64,000 nucleotides of DNA from Yoonia vestfoldensis DSM 16212. GTDB lineage: Bacteria; Pseudomonadota; Alphaproteobacteria; Rhodobacterales; Rhodobacteraceae. Under the pieces are notes generated by a model, which did no database searches, was not told where the DNA came from, and saw only the letters and a list, made by a program, of their open reading frames with translations. A program made the position numbers and the translations under genes. Position 1 is the first letter of the stretch; each line of letters starts with the position of its first letter. This document shows, piece after piece, positions 45,158 to 54,186 of the stretch. The stretch lies in assembly GCF_000382265.1 (NCBI RefSeq), contig NZ_KB907985.1:50448-114447 (forward strand). The letters are read 5' to 3'.

Positions 45158-46318
45158 ATGCAGGATGTGGTGATCACCGGGGCCGCGCGGACAGCGATGG
45201 GCGGCTTTCAAGGCGTTTTTGCCGATGTGGATGCGCCGACACTGGGCGGTGCCGCGATCCGGGCGGCGCTGGAGAACGCAGGCGTGGCCACGGTGGACGA
45301 GGTCCTGATGGGCTGCGTCCTGCCTGCCGGGTTGGGGCAAGCCCCGGCACGACAGGCCGCTTTCCTCGGCGGATTGGGCGAAGAGGTGCCCGCCACCACA
45401 CTGAACAAAATGTGCGGGTCCGGCATGAAGGCCGCGATGATGGCTTTTGACCAGATCGCGGCAGGCGGTGCTGACGTGATGATCGCGGGGGGCATGGAAA
45501 GCATGACCAACGCCCCCTACCTGATGCCCAAGATGCGCGGCGGCGCGCGGATCGGGCATGCACAGGTGATCGACAGCATGTTCCTTGACGGGCTGGAGGA
45601 CGCCTATGACAAAGGCCGCCTGATGGGCACCTTCGCCGAGGATTGCGCCACGACCTATCAATTCACCCGCGCCGCACAGGACGAGTATGCGCTGCGATCG
45701 CTCGCGAACGCGCTGGCGGCGCAGGACAGCGGGGCCTTTGATCGCGAAATCACCCCTGTCGCGCTGAAAATCCGCGCGGGCGAGGTCACGATCAGCGCCG
45801 ATGAACAACCCGCCAAGGCGCGGCCTGAAAAAATCCCTACGCTCAAACCCGCCTTTCGTGACGGTGGCACGGTGACGGCGGCCAATGCGTCCAGTATCTC
45901 GGACGGAGCGGCGGCGCTTGTGCTGGCGCGCGGTGAAACCGCCAGCAACATCCGCGCGCGGATCATGGGCCACGCCAGCCATGCGCAAGCGCCCGGTCTG
46001 TTCACGACCGCTCCGGTGCCTGCCGCGCAAAAACTGCTGGCACGCCTTGGCTGGTCCGCAGATGACGTCGATCTGTGGGAGGTGAACGAAGCCTTCGCGG
46101 TGGTCCCGATGGCCTTCATGCGCGAGATGAACCTCCCGCGCGACCGCGTGAACGTGAACGGCGGGGCCTGTGCACTTGGCCATCCCATCGGGGCGTCGGG
46201 TGCGCGGATCATCGTGACCCTGCTCAACGCGCTTGAAACCCGCGGCTTGCAGCGCGGGATCGCCGCAATCTGCATCGGCGGCGGCGAAGGCACGGCCATT
46301 GCCATCGAACGCCCCTGA
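45158..46318 (+). CDS. Acetyl-CoA C-acyltransferase (thiolase)
   Basis: 386 residues from the ATG at 45158. Active-site cysteine in NKMCGSGMKAAMMA, the NEAFAVVPMAF region, the catalytic histidine in GGACALGHPIGASGARI and the second cysteine in AICIGGGEGTA. These identify thiolase II-type enzymes such as PhaA/AtoB that condense two acetyl-CoA or split acetoacetyl-CoA. No phaB or beta-oxidation partner is adjacent, so biosynthetic or degradative use is open. Followed by a repeat element at 46333. Confidence 0.9.
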   Translation: MQDVVITGAARTAMGGFQGVFADVDAPTLGGAAIRAALENAGVATVDEVLMGCVLPAGLGQAPARQAAFLGGLGEEVPATTLNKMCGSGMKAAMMAFDQIAAGGADVMIAGGMESMTNAPYLMPKMRGGARIGHAQVIDSMFLDGLEDAYDKGRLMGTFAEDCATTYQFTRAAQDEYALRSLANALAAQDSGAFDREITPVALKIRAGEVTISADEQPAKARPEKIPTLKPAFRDGGTVTAANASSISDGAAALVLARGETASNIRARIMGHASHAQAPGLFTTAPVPAAQKLLARLGWSADDVDLWEVNEAFAVVPMAFMREMNLPRDRVNVNGGACALGHPIGASGARIIVTLLNALETRGLQRGIAAICIGGGEGTAIAIERP

Positions 46319-46332
46319 CATCATCAGAGTAT

Positions 46333-46349
46333 AAATATCCTCCGGGGGA
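46333..46349. repeat. Short intergenic repeat (CCTCCGGCGGG family), copy 2
   Basis: AAATATCCTCCGGGGGA is a degenerate relative of the copies at 30451 and 46890, located just after the thiolase stop. The next bases hold a small hairpin CATGCC-GCA-GGCATG (46350-46364), likely aiding termination. Confidence 0.45.
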
Positions 46350-46406
46350 CATGCCGCAGGCATGGGGGGGTGGAAAACCCCCTCCAACATCAAATCAGGA
46401 CATAAA

Positions 46407-46859
46407 ATGCCCGTCGATTACCCAACCTTGCACAAAACCATTGCGGCCCTGACCGAAGGCGAGACCGACAGCGTGGCCTTGATGGCCACCGTCGCCTGCG
46501 AGGTCCACCACAGCGACGACCGGTTCGACTGGACGGGTTTTTACCGCGTGGTCGCACCTGAACTGCTCAAGATCGGGCCCTATCAGGGCGGGCACGGCTG
46601 CCTTGTCATCCCCTTCGCGCGGGGCGTCTGCGGTGCGGCCGCGCGCACGGGTAAGGTGCAACTGGTGCCCGATGTCGATGCCTTTCCCGGCCATATCGCC
46701 TGCGCCAGCAGCACAATGTCGGAAATCGTGTTGCCGGTGTTCGATGCCAGCGGCGCGCTGATCGGGGTGTTCGATATCGACAGCGACCAGCCCGATGCCT
46801 TTACCCATGCCGATGCCGATGCCCTGACCGACATCCTGCACAGCGTTTTTGCGCGCTGA
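46407..46859 (+). CDS. msrC: Free methionine-R-sulfoxide reductase, GAF-type
   Basis: 150 residues from the ATG at 46407, a single GAF domain. The family motif is clear: FDWTGFYRV, then GGHGCLVIPFARGVCG, then FPGHIACASSTMSEIVLPV. The three catalytic/resolving cysteines of fRMsr (in GCLV, GVCG and IACA) are all present. The enzyme reduces free methionine-R-sulfoxide using thioredoxin. Downstream lie an inverted repeat and a repeat element. Confidence 0.9.
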   Translation: MPVDYPTLHKTIAALTEGETDSVALMATVACEVHHSDDRFDWTGFYRVVAPELLKIGPYQGGHGCLVIPFARGVCGAAARTGKVQLVPDVDAFPGHIACASSTMSEIVLPVFDASGALIGVFDIDSDQPDAFTHADADALTDILHSVFAR

Positions 46860-46868
46860 GGTATTTGC

Positions 46869-46907
46869 CGCGGCCAAGGCCGCGCCAAGCCTCCGGCGGG
46901 GATATTT
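46869..46907. repeat. Hairpin plus repeat copy 3 after msrC
   Basis: CGCGGCC (46869-46875) pairs with GGCCGCG (46878-46884) with a 2-base turn, followed by CCTCCGGCGGGGATATTT (46890-46907), the best match to copy 1 in reverse orientation. Probable transcription end after msrC. Confidence 0.45.
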
Positions 46908-46980
46908 CGGCTCGGAAGATGTCGGGGACCGGCGCTTTTCTGGCGCAAAAGGCGTTTGCAGATCGGCGCGAACCCCCTAG

Positions 46981-47007
46981 CGTGAAAATTGATGGAAGAT
47001 TTTCACG
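46981..47007. promoter_or_regulatory. 9-base inverted repeat spanning the XRE-cupin start codon
   Basis: CGTGAAAAT (46981-46989) and ATTTTCACG (46999-47007) are perfectly complementary and flank the ATG at 46992. As DNA it could be an autoregulatory operator; as RNA it would put the start codon in a hairpin loop. Confidence 0.5.
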
Positions 47008-47561
47008 CCTCTGACTCGTTTGACCTGCAAGGGGCCGATCTGCGCGCCCTGCGCAAGGCGCGCGGGCTGACGCTGACCGCCTTGGCGGAGCGTGTCGGCA
47101 GGTCGGTCGGCTGGCTGAGCCAGGTCGAACGGGACCTGTCCAGCGCCAGCGTCGATGATATCGCAGCCCTTGCGCGGGTGCTCGATGTCGCGACATCAAG
47201 CCTGTTGGCGTTGGGTGGCGGGCAAGAGGCGGGCAGGATCGTGCGCGGGGACAATCGCCGCCCGATCGGCAACCGCAACCCCGGCCTGACGGAAGGCTTG
47301 CTGTCGCCCGATCTGACCGATGATTTCGAGGTCATCCATTCCCGCTTTGCCCCCGGTGCGCGGCTGGACCATGCCGTCAGCCGCCCGACCCAAGAGGTGG
47401 GCTATGTCGTCGCGGGTCATTTCGATCTTTGGATCGAGGAAACACTGTTCCATCTGCACCCTGGCGACAGTTTCCGGCTGCGCGGCGACCTGTTCCGCTG
47501 GGCCAACCCCTATCCCGAAACCTGCGAGATCATCTGGGTGATCTCGCCTCCGATCTATTGA
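46992..47561 (+). CDS. XRE-cupin transcriptional regulator
   Basis: 189 residues from the ATG at 46992 (TTG at 46989 possible). Helix-turn-helix at about 18-72 (LRALRKARGLTLTALAERVG and VGWLSQVERDLSS) and a C-terminal cupin at about 110-185 (FAPGARLDHAVSRPTQEVGYVVAG, LHPGDSFRLRG). This PuuR-like architecture usually senses an amine or small acid. It heads a six-gene coupled operon for methylated-glycine metabolism, so glycine betaine, dimethylglycine or sarcosine are likely ligands. An inverted repeat spans its start codon. Confidence 0.85.
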   Translation: MEDFHASDSFDLQGADLRALRKARGLTLTALAERVGRSVGWLSQVERDLSSASVDDIAALARVLDVATSSLLALGGGQEAGRIVRGDNRRPIGNRNPGLTEGLLSPDLTDDFEVIHSRFAPGARLDHAVSRPTQEVGYVVAGHFDLWIEETLFHLHPGDSFRLRGDLFRWANPYPETCEIIWVISPPIY

Positions 47562-47569
47562 GGTCCGTG

Positions 47570-47950
47570 ATGTATCAAGGAAGTTGTCTTTGCGGGTCCG
47601 TCACATTTACCGCCCGTGGTGCCGCGCGCGACCCGGCGGCCTGTCATTGCAGCCAGTGCCGCAAGCAATCGGGTCATTACTGGGCCGCGATGCAGGTTCC
47701 GGATGCCGATCTCAGCGTCACGGGCGAGGTGCGCTGGTACGCCGCGACCCCGGCCGCACGGCGCGGCTTTTGCCCGACCTGCGGGTCGTTCCTGTTCTGG
47801 AAGGGGCGTGATGATCCCGATACCGGCATTGCATTGGGCGCGCTGGATGGGCCGACGGGACTAACACTGGCGCGGCATATCTTCGTCGCGGACAAGGGCG
47901 ATTACTACGAAATCTACGACGGCATCCTGCAAGAGGAGCAAGAGACATGA
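47570..47950 (+). CDS. GFA (formaldehyde-activating/CENP-V) family protein
   Basis: 126 residues from the ATG at 47570; the longer upstream frame overlaps the regulator. Zinc-binding cysteine sets CLCGSV, CHCSQCRKQSG and CPTCGSFLFW define the family, whose founding member was reported to join formaldehyde and glutathione. In this operon it would deal with formaldehyde released by the demethylating dehydrogenases; that activity is inferred. The stop overlaps the next start by 4 bases. Confidence 0.88.
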   Translation: MYQGSCLCGSVTFTARGAARDPAACHCSQCRKQSGHYWAAMQVPDADLSVTGEVRWYAATPAARRGFCPTCGSFLFWKGRDDPDTGIALGALDGPTGLTLARHIFVADKGDYYEIYDGILQEEQET

Positions 47951-50391
47951 GCGATTTTCCCACGTCGGCCCGCGTGGTCATCATCGGTGGTGGCGTGGTG
48001 GGGGTTTCGACGCTCTATCATTTGGCCAAGAAGGGCTGGACCGATTGCGTGCTGCTGGAAAAGAACGAATTGACCGCCGGGTCCACATGGCACGCGGCAG
48101 GCAATTGCCCGTCCTTCAGCACGTCTTGGGCGGTGATGAACATGCAGCGGTATTCGCTGTCGCTCTATAAACGGCTGGCGGCCGAGGTCGATTATCCGAT
48201 GAATTACCACGTCACCGGATCAATCCGGCTGGCGCATTCCAAGGAGCGGATGCAGGAATTCGCCCGCGCCCGTGCGATGGGGAATTACCAGGGGCTGAAC
48301 CTTGCGCTGATGACGCCCGAGGAGGCGCAGGCGGCCTATCCGTTCCTTGAAACGCATGATCTGGCGGGGGCGTTATATGATCCCGACGATGGCGATATCG
48401 ATCCCGCGCAGCTGACGCAGGCGCTGGCCAAGGGCGCGCGGCAGATGGGCGCGCGGATCGAACGGTTCTGTCCTGCGACAGGGGTGACGCAGACGCCGGG
48501 TGGCTGGATCGTGCATACCGACAAGGGCGATATCGCCTGCGAAAAGGTGGTGAATGCCGCGGGCTATTATGCCCAGCGCGTCGGTGAATGGTTCAAGCCA
48601 TACGGCGGGCGCACGGTGCCGATGGTGACCATGTCGCACCAGTATTTCCTGACCGATGAAATCCCCGCGCTGGCCGAATGGACCGCCGCTAATGGCCGCA
48701 AGGTGCCTTTGCTGCGCGACGTGGACAGCAGCTATTACCTGCGGCAGGACAAGAACGGCCTCAACCTCGGCCCTTACGAGCGCAATTGCCGCGCGCATTG
48801 GGTGACACCCGATGACCCGCAGCCCGATGATTTCAGTTTCCAGCTTTACCCCGACGATCTGGACCGTCTGGAATGGTACATCGAGGATGCGATGGCACGG
48901 GTGCCGATCCTTGGGACCGCAGGCGTGGGGCGTGTCATCAACGGCCCGATCCCCTATGCGCCGGACGGTCTGCCGCTGCTTGGCCCGATGCCCGGCGTCA
49001 AGAATGCCTATGAGGCTTGCGTGTTCACCTTCGGCATCACCCAAGGCGGCGGCGCGGGCAAGGTCGCGGCGGAATGGATCGTCGATGGCCAGCCCGAATG
49101 GGATATGTGGGCATGCGATCCGCGCCGGTATACGGGCTACACAGATCAGGCCTATTGCCACGCCAAGGCGGTCGAAACCTATGGCCATGAATATGCGATG
49201 CATTTCCCCTATCACGCCTGGCCTGCGGGGCGCGACAAGCGCCTGTCGCCCTTGCACGACCGGATCAAGGCGCTGGGCGGGGTGATGGGGGCCTATAACG
49301 GGTGGGAACGGGCCAATTGGTTCGCGAAATCCGGCGATGATCTGTCCGAGGACGCGACCCAGACATGGGGCCGCGCTGGTCCTTGGCAGCCGCGCATCGC
49401 CGCCGAATGTGCCGCCGTGCGCGACCATGCCGGTGTGATTGCGATTTCCGGGTTCACCCGTCTGGCGGTGGAAGGTCCACGCGCGCGCGCGCATGTGGAC
49501 AGGCTGACCGCCTCGACCCTGCCCAAACCGGGGCGCGTGGGGCTGGCCTATTTCCCCGATGATCGCGGCCGCATCTTGACGGAAATGTCGGTGATCCCGC
49601 AAAGCGATGATGAGATCTGGCTGATCACCGCGTCAGTCGCTGAATGGCATGACCGCGATGTGCTGCTGCGCGATCTGCCCGAAGGCGTCACCGTCCACGA
49701 CCGCAGCGCCAGATATGAATGTCTGCTGGTCACGGGGCCAAAGGCGCGCGACATCTTGGTGCCGCTGACCGATGCCGACCTGACCCGGCCTTGGCTGTCG
49801 TTCCAGAACGCGGATGTTTGCGGCAAACCTTGCAACCTGCTGCGCGTGTCCTTCGCGGGCGAGTTGGGCTGGGAGGTGCATTGCGCCAACGCCGACGCGC
49901 CTGCGATCTATGACGCGATCCTTGCGGGCGGGGCTGTGCCTTTTGGCATGTTCGCGCTGAACGCCTTGCGGATTGAAAAGGGTTATCGCGCGTGGAAGGG
50001 CGATTTGTCGACGGATTATTCCCTGCTTGAAGGCGGGCTGGACCGTTTCATCGCTTTCGACAAACCCGATTTCGTCGGCAAACCCGCCTTGCTTGCGGAA
50101 AAACAGCGTGGCGTGGCCAAGCGGTTCGCCACATTGGTGCTGGACGAGGCAGGCGATCACGACGCGCCTTACATGTCGACGATCTGGGCGGATGGTCAGG
50201 TTGTGGGTGAAACCACCTCCGGCGCCTTCGGCTATCGCGTGGGCAAATCCATCGCGCTGGGCATGTTGCGCGCCGATCTGGCGGTGGCAGGCACCAAGGT
50301 CGAGATCGACATCTACGGCGCGCGTGTCGCGGCGACGGTGCAGGCGGACCAGCCGCTCTGGGATGCTGCTAACGCAAGGATCAGGGCGTGA
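47947..50391 (+). CDS. FAD-dependent dimethylglycine/sarcosine dehydrogenase-like protein (copy 1)
   Basis: 814 residues. FAD domain (about 1-400): RVVIIGGGVVGVSTLYHLA dinucleotide fold and SGSTWHAAG-type motif (AGSTWHAAGN), where the histidine carries covalent FAD in characterised dimethylglycine dehydrogenases. From about 430 to the end is a GcvT-like folate domain (FLVP-like stretches, FAGELGWEVHC, YRAWKGDLSTDYSLLEGGL). Such two-domain enzymes oxidise N-methyl groups and pass formaldehyde to tetrahydrofolate. Exact substrate (dimethylglycine, sarcosine or another N-methyl compound) is not decidable. A paralogue lies at 51715-54153. Confidence 0.88.
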   Translation: MSDFPTSARVVIIGGGVVGVSTLYHLAKKGWTDCVLLEKNELTAGSTWHAAGNCPSFSTSWAVMNMQRYSLSLYKRLAAEVDYPMNYHVTGSIRLAHSKERMQEFARARAMGNYQGLNLALMTPEEAQAAYPFLETHDLAGALYDPDDGDIDPAQLTQALAKGARQMGARIERFCPATGVTQTPGGWIVHTDKGDIACEKVVNAAGYYAQRVGEWFKPYGGRTVPMVTMSHQYFLTDEIPALAEWTAANGRKVPLLRDVDSSYYLRQDKNGLNLGPYERNCRAHWVTPDDPQPDDFSFQLYPDDLDRLEWYIEDAMARVPILGTAGVGRVINGPIPYAPDGLPLLGPMPGVKNAYEACVFTFGITQGGGAGKVAAEWIVDGQPEWDMWACDPRRYTGYTDQAYCHAKAVETYGHEYAMHFPYHAWPAGRDKRLSPLHDRIKALGGVMGAYNGWERANWFAKSGDDLSEDATQTWGRAGPWQPRIAAECAAVRDHAGVIAISGFTRLAVEGPRARAHVDRLTASTLPKPGRVGLAYFPDDRGRILTEMSVIPQSDDEIWLITASVAEWHDRDVLLRDLPEGVTVHDRSARYECLLVTGPKARDILVPLTDADLTRPWLSFQNADVCGKPCNLLRVSFAGELGWEVHCANADAPAIYDAILAGGAVPFGMFALNALRIEKGYRAWKGDLSTDYSLLEGGLDRFIAFDKPDFVGKPALLAEKQRGVAKRFATLVLDEAGDHDAPYMSTIWADGQVVGETTSGAFGYRVGKSIALGMLRADLAVAGTKVEIDIYGARVAATVQADQPLWDAANARIRA

Positions 50392-50846
50392 TGCTGGACC
50401 AGCCGATGCAGGACCTGATCGCCGCCTTCCCCCTTGGGTTCGTGGCCAGCGTCACGCCGGATGGCGCGCCTGCCGTGTCGCCCAAGGGGACCTTTGTGGT
50501 GCTGGACCCCGTCACTATCGCCTTTGCCGATATCCGCTCGCCCGGGACACGGCGCAATCTGGCGGCCGATCCGCGGGTCGAGGTGAATTTCATCGACCCC
50601 TTCGCGCGCAAGGCCGTGCGCGTGACAGGGCAGGCGGTGATCCATCCCAAGGGCAGCGACAGGTTCGCCGCGCTGCTGCCGCGCTGGATCGATCAGTTCG
50701 GCGATCTGGCCCGCCGCATCGGTGCGCTGGTCGAGATCAGGGTGACGAAAGCCGCGCTGATCTGGACCCCGCCCTATGACGATGGCGCGACCGAGGACGC
50801 GATGATCGCCCACTACAAAACCCGCTTTGCAAAGGTATATCCATGA
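50391..50846 (+). CDS. PNPOx-like (pyridoxamine 5'-phosphate oxidase family) protein
   Basis: 151 residues from the ATG at 50391 (GTG at 50388 possible). Split beta-barrel flavin-binding fold: FPLGFVASVTPDGAPAVSPKGTFVVLD, then IAFADIRSPGTRRNLAADPRVEVNF region and ALIWTPPYDD at the end. Members bind FMN, F420 or heme and reduce or oxidise small molecules. It overlaps the previous stop by one base and the next start by four, so it is a working part of the methylated-glycine operon; reaction unknown. Confidence 0.82.
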   Translation: MLDQPMQDLIAAFPLGFVASVTPDGAPAVSPKGTFVVLDPVTIAFADIRSPGTRRNLAADPRVEVNFIDPFARKAVRVTGQAVIHPKGSDRFAALLPRWIDQFGDLARRIGALVEIRVTKAALIWTPPYDDGATEDAMIAHYKTRFAKVYP

Positions 50847-51715
50847 CGAAAATCACGCTTCTTGACGGTGGGATGGGGCAGGAATTGATCCGCCGGTCGG
50901 GCGAGGCGCCGACGCCTCTCTGGTCCACGCAGGTCATGATCGACCATCCGGGGCTGGTGGCGCAGGTGCATGCCGATTACCGCGCGGCGGGGGCCACTGT
51001 GCATACCACGAACAGCTATGCCGTGCACCGCGACCGGCTGGAAGGAACCGGATACGAGGATCAGTTCGAAGCCCTGATCGCCGCCGCCTTGGAAGAGGCG
51101 CAGGGCGCGGGCCGGATCGCGGGGTCGATCGGGCCTTTGATCGCGAGCTATCGCCCCGACATTCACCCCGCGCATGATGTCGCTGTACCGCTTTATGCCG
51201 AAGTGGCGGCGCTGCTTGCGCCCGCTGTCGACCTGTTGCTTTGCGAAACCGTGGCCTCTGTCGCCCATGCCCGTGCGGTGCTGGCGGCAACCCTGCCCAC
51301 TGGCAAACCGGTCTGGTTGTCGGTGACCATCGATGACGAGGACGGCAGCCGCCTGCGCTCGGGCCAGCCTGTGGCCGATGTGCTGGAGGCGGCGCAGGGC
51401 GCAAGCGCGCTGCTGGCGAACTGTTCCGCGCCAGAGGCGATGGCCGCCGCCATGGCCGCATTTGCCAAAGGCGATCTGCCGTTCGGGGCCTATGCCAACG
51501 GGTTCACGCAGATCACCAAGGATTTCCTGAAAAGCAAACCCACGGTGGATTCCCTGTCCGCCCGCCGCGATCTGGGACCCGAGGCCTATGCCCATTTCGC
51601 GCTGGGCTGGATCGACCAAGGGGCCACCATCGTCGGTGGCTGCTGCGAGGTCGGCCCCGCCCATATCGCGCGACTGGCGCAGGCGATCGCTGACGCCGGA
51701 CATGAGGTGATTTGA
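50843..51715 (+). CDS. Homocysteine S-methyltransferase family protein
   Basis: 290 residues, Pfam S-methyl_trans type. LLDGGMGQELIRRSG at the N-terminus, TTNSYAVHRDRL, CETVASVAHARAV, LLANCSAPE and the zinc pair GGCCEVGPAHI. The three zinc cysteines (ANCS, GGCC) are present. Members use betaine, S-methylmethionine or dimethylsulfoniopropionate as methyl donor to homocysteine. With two dimethylglycine-dehydrogenase-like neighbours, betaine-homocysteine methyltransferase is the best guess. Confidence 0.87.
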   Translation: MTKITLLDGGMGQELIRRSGEAPTPLWSTQVMIDHPGLVAQVHADYRAAGATVHTTNSYAVHRDRLEGTGYEDQFEALIAAALEEAQGAGRIAGSIGPLIASYRPDIHPAHDVAVPLYAEVAALLAPAVDLLLCETVASVAHARAVLAATLPTGKPVWLSVTIDDEDGSRLRSGQPVADVLEAAQGASALLANCSAPEAMAAAMAAFAKGDLPFGAYANGFTQITKDFLKSKPTVDSLSARRDLGPEAYAHFALGWIDQGATIVGGCCEVGPAHIARLAQAIADAGHEVI

Positions 51716-54153
51716 TGCTGCCCCAACACGCGCGTGTGGTGATTGTCGGTGGCGGGGTGATCGGCTGTTCGGTCGCGTATCATCTGACCAAACTGGGCTG
51801 GCAAGATGTCGTCCTGCTGGAACGCAAGCAGCTGACATCCGGGACCACTTGGCACGCCGCCGGCCTGATCGGACAGTTGCGGGCGACCGCCAACATGACG
51901 CGGCTCGCCAATTACAGCCAGCAGCTTTACGGCGGGCTGGAGGCGGAGACGGGCATCGCTACGGGGTTCCGGCGCGTCGGGTCGATCACCGTCGCACTCA
52001 CGGACGAGCGGCGCGAGGAGCTTTTCCGCTCTGCCGGGATGGCGCGTGCCTTTGGCGTCGAGATCGAGGAGATTTCCCCGTCCGAGGTCAAAAAAAGATA
52101 CGAACATCTGAACATCGACGGGGTGACGGCGGGGGTGTTCCTGCCCAAGGATGGGCAGGGCGATCCGGCCAATATCGCGCTGGCGCTGGCCAAAGGCGCG
52201 CGGATGCGTGGCGCTGTGGTCGCGGAACAGACCAAGGTCACGGCGATCAACCGCACGGGCCGCCATGTTATCTCGGTTGATTGGCAACGCGGCGAAGAGA
52301 CCGGCCAGATCACCTGCGACATGATCGTAAACTGCGCAGGCATGTGGGGCCATCAGGTGGGCCGCATGGCGGGCGTCAACGTCCCGCTGCATGCCTGCGA
52401 ACATTTCTACATCGTGTCCGAGCCGATCCCCGGCCTGACGCAAATGCCCGTTCTGCGGGTGCCCGACGAATGTGCCTACTATAAGGAAGACGCAGGCAAG
52501 ATGATGCTGGGCGCGTTCGAGCCCAACGCGAAACCCTGGGGCATGGCCGGCATTTCCGAGGATTTCGAATTCGACCAGCTGCCCGAGGATTTCGACCATT
52601 TCGAACCGATGCTCGAGATGGCCGTGCACCGGATGCCGATGCTGGCCAGCGCGGGCATCCACACGTTCTTCAACGGGCCGGAAAGTTTCACGCCCGACGA
52701 TGCCTACCATCTGGGCCTTGCGCCAGAGATGGACAATGTCTGGGTCGCCGCTGGTTTCAATTCCATCGGGATCCAGTCGGCGGGTGGTGCTGGCATGGCA
52801 CTGTCGCAATGGATGGATGCGGGCGAAAAGCCCTTTGATCTGGGCGATGTCGATATTTCCCGCATGCAGCCGTTTCAGGGCAACAAGACCTATCTGTATG
52901 AGAGGTCCAAGGAAACGCTGGGCCTGCTTTATGCAGACCATTTCCCTTACCGTCAAAAAGCCACCGCGCGCGGGATCAGGCGGACGCCGTTTCACGCCCA
53001 ACTTCTGCAACATGGCGCTGTCATGGGCGAACTGGCGGGCTGGGAAAGGGCGAATTGGTACGCCACGCCGGGGCAAGCCCCGGCCTACGCCTATTCCTGG
53101 CAGCGGCAGAATTTCTTTGGCAATGTCGGTGCAGAACTGGCCGCCGTGCGCGGCAATGTCGGCATGTATGACATGTCGTCCTTTGGCAAGATCAGGGTCG
53201 AAGGGCGCGATGCCTGCGCTTTCCTTAACCATATCTGCGGCGCGCAGATGGATGTGGCTGTCGGGCGCATTGTCTATACCCAATTCCTGAACGCCAAGGC
53301 GGGGATCGAGGCGGATGTCACCGTGACCCGCCTGTCGGAAACCGCCTATCTGGTCGTGACCCCTGCCGCGACGCGGCTGGCCGACCAGACATGGATGCTG
53401 CGCAATCTGGGCGAATTCAATGCGGCCATCACCGATGTGACTGCGGGCGAAGGCGTGCTGGCCGTCATGGGGCCGAACAGCCGCGCCTTGCTGCAAAAGG
53501 TGTCGCCAAACGATTTTTCCAACGATCACAACCCCTTCGGCACAGCACAAGAGATCGAGATCGGCATGGCGCTCGCCCGTGTGCATCGCGTGTCCTATGT
53601 GGGCGAGCTTGGCTGGGAGGTTTACGTCAGCGCGGATATGTGCGGCCATGTGTTCGAAGTGCTGCACGCCGCAGGGCAGGAGATCGGGCTGAAGCTGTGC
53701 GGGATGCATATGATGGATGCGGCACGGATGGAAAAGGGTTTCCGCCATTTCGGCCATGACATCACCTGCGAGGATCATGTGCTGGAAGCGGGACTAGGCT
53801 TTGCGGTCAAAACCGACAAGCCCGCGTTCATCGGGCGCGACGCGGTGCTGCGCAAGCGCGACGCAGGGCTGGCGCGGCGGCTGGTACAGTTCAAACTGAT
53901 CGATCCCGCGCCGCTGCTTTATCACAACGAACCTGTCCTGCGCGATGGCAAGGTCGTCGGGCACCTTTGTTCCGGCGGCTATGGCCACCATGTCGGTGCC
54001 GCGTTGGGGATGGGCTATGTGCCCTGCGAAGGCGAAAGCGTGGACGACCTGCTGGCCAGCCGGTATGAGATCGACGTGATGGGCACCCGTGTGCTGGCCG
54101 AAGCGCTGATGAAGCCGTTTTACGATCCATCGGGTGCGCGGGTAAGGATGTGA
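51715..54153 (+). CDS. FAD-dependent dimethylglycine/sarcosine dehydrogenase-like protein (copy 2)
   Basis: 812 residues, paralogue of the 814-residue protein. FAD domain with RVVIVGGGVIGCSVAYHLTKLGW and LTSGTTWHAAGLIGQ (conserved covalent-FAD histidine), substrate domain with YYKEDAGKMMLGAFEP, and a GcvT-like half from about 430 (SYVGELGWEVYVSADMCGHV region, RMEKGFRHFGHDITCEDHVLEAGL). Sequence similarity to copy 1 is moderate, so the two probably act on successive N-methyl substrates. Coupled to the methyltransferase gene by a TGATG overlap; last gene of the operon. Confidence 0.89.
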   Translation: MLPQHARVVIVGGGVIGCSVAYHLTKLGWQDVVLLERKQLTSGTTWHAAGLIGQLRATANMTRLANYSQQLYGGLEAETGIATGFRRVGSITVALTDERREELFRSAGMARAFGVEIEEISPSEVKKRYEHLNIDGVTAGVFLPKDGQGDPANIALALAKGARMRGAVVAEQTKVTAINRTGRHVISVDWQRGEETGQITCDMIVNCAGMWGHQVGRMAGVNVPLHACEHFYIVSEPIPGLTQMPVLRVPDECAYYKEDAGKMMLGAFEPNAKPWGMAGISEDFEFDQLPEDFDHFEPMLEMAVHRMPMLASAGIHTFFNGPESFTPDDAYHLGLAPEMDNVWVAAGFNSIGIQSAGGAGMALSQWMDAGEKPFDLGDVDISRMQPFQGNKTYLYERSKETLGLLYADHFPYRQKATARGIRRTPFHAQLLQHGAVMGELAGWERANWYATPGQAPAYAYSWQRQNFFGNVGAELAAVRGNVGMYDMSSFGKIRVEGRDACAFLNHICGAQMDVAVGRIVYTQFLNAKAGIEADVTVTRLSETAYLVVTPAATRLADQTWMLRNLGEFNAAITDVTAGEGVLAVMGPNSRALLQKVSPNDFSNDHNPFGTAQEIEIGMALARVHRVSYVGELGWEVYVSADMCGHVFEVLHAAGQEIGLKLCGMHMMDAARMEKGFRHFGHDITCEDHVLEAGLGFAVKTDKPAFIGRDAVLRKRDAGLARRLVQFKLIDPAPLLYHNEPVLRDGKVVGHLCSGGYGHHVGAALGMGYVPCEGESVDDLLASRYEIDVMGTRVLAEALMKPFYDPSGARVRM

Positions 54154-54186
54154 TATCACCAGCCGAGCCCCGCCTTTGGCCGTGAC

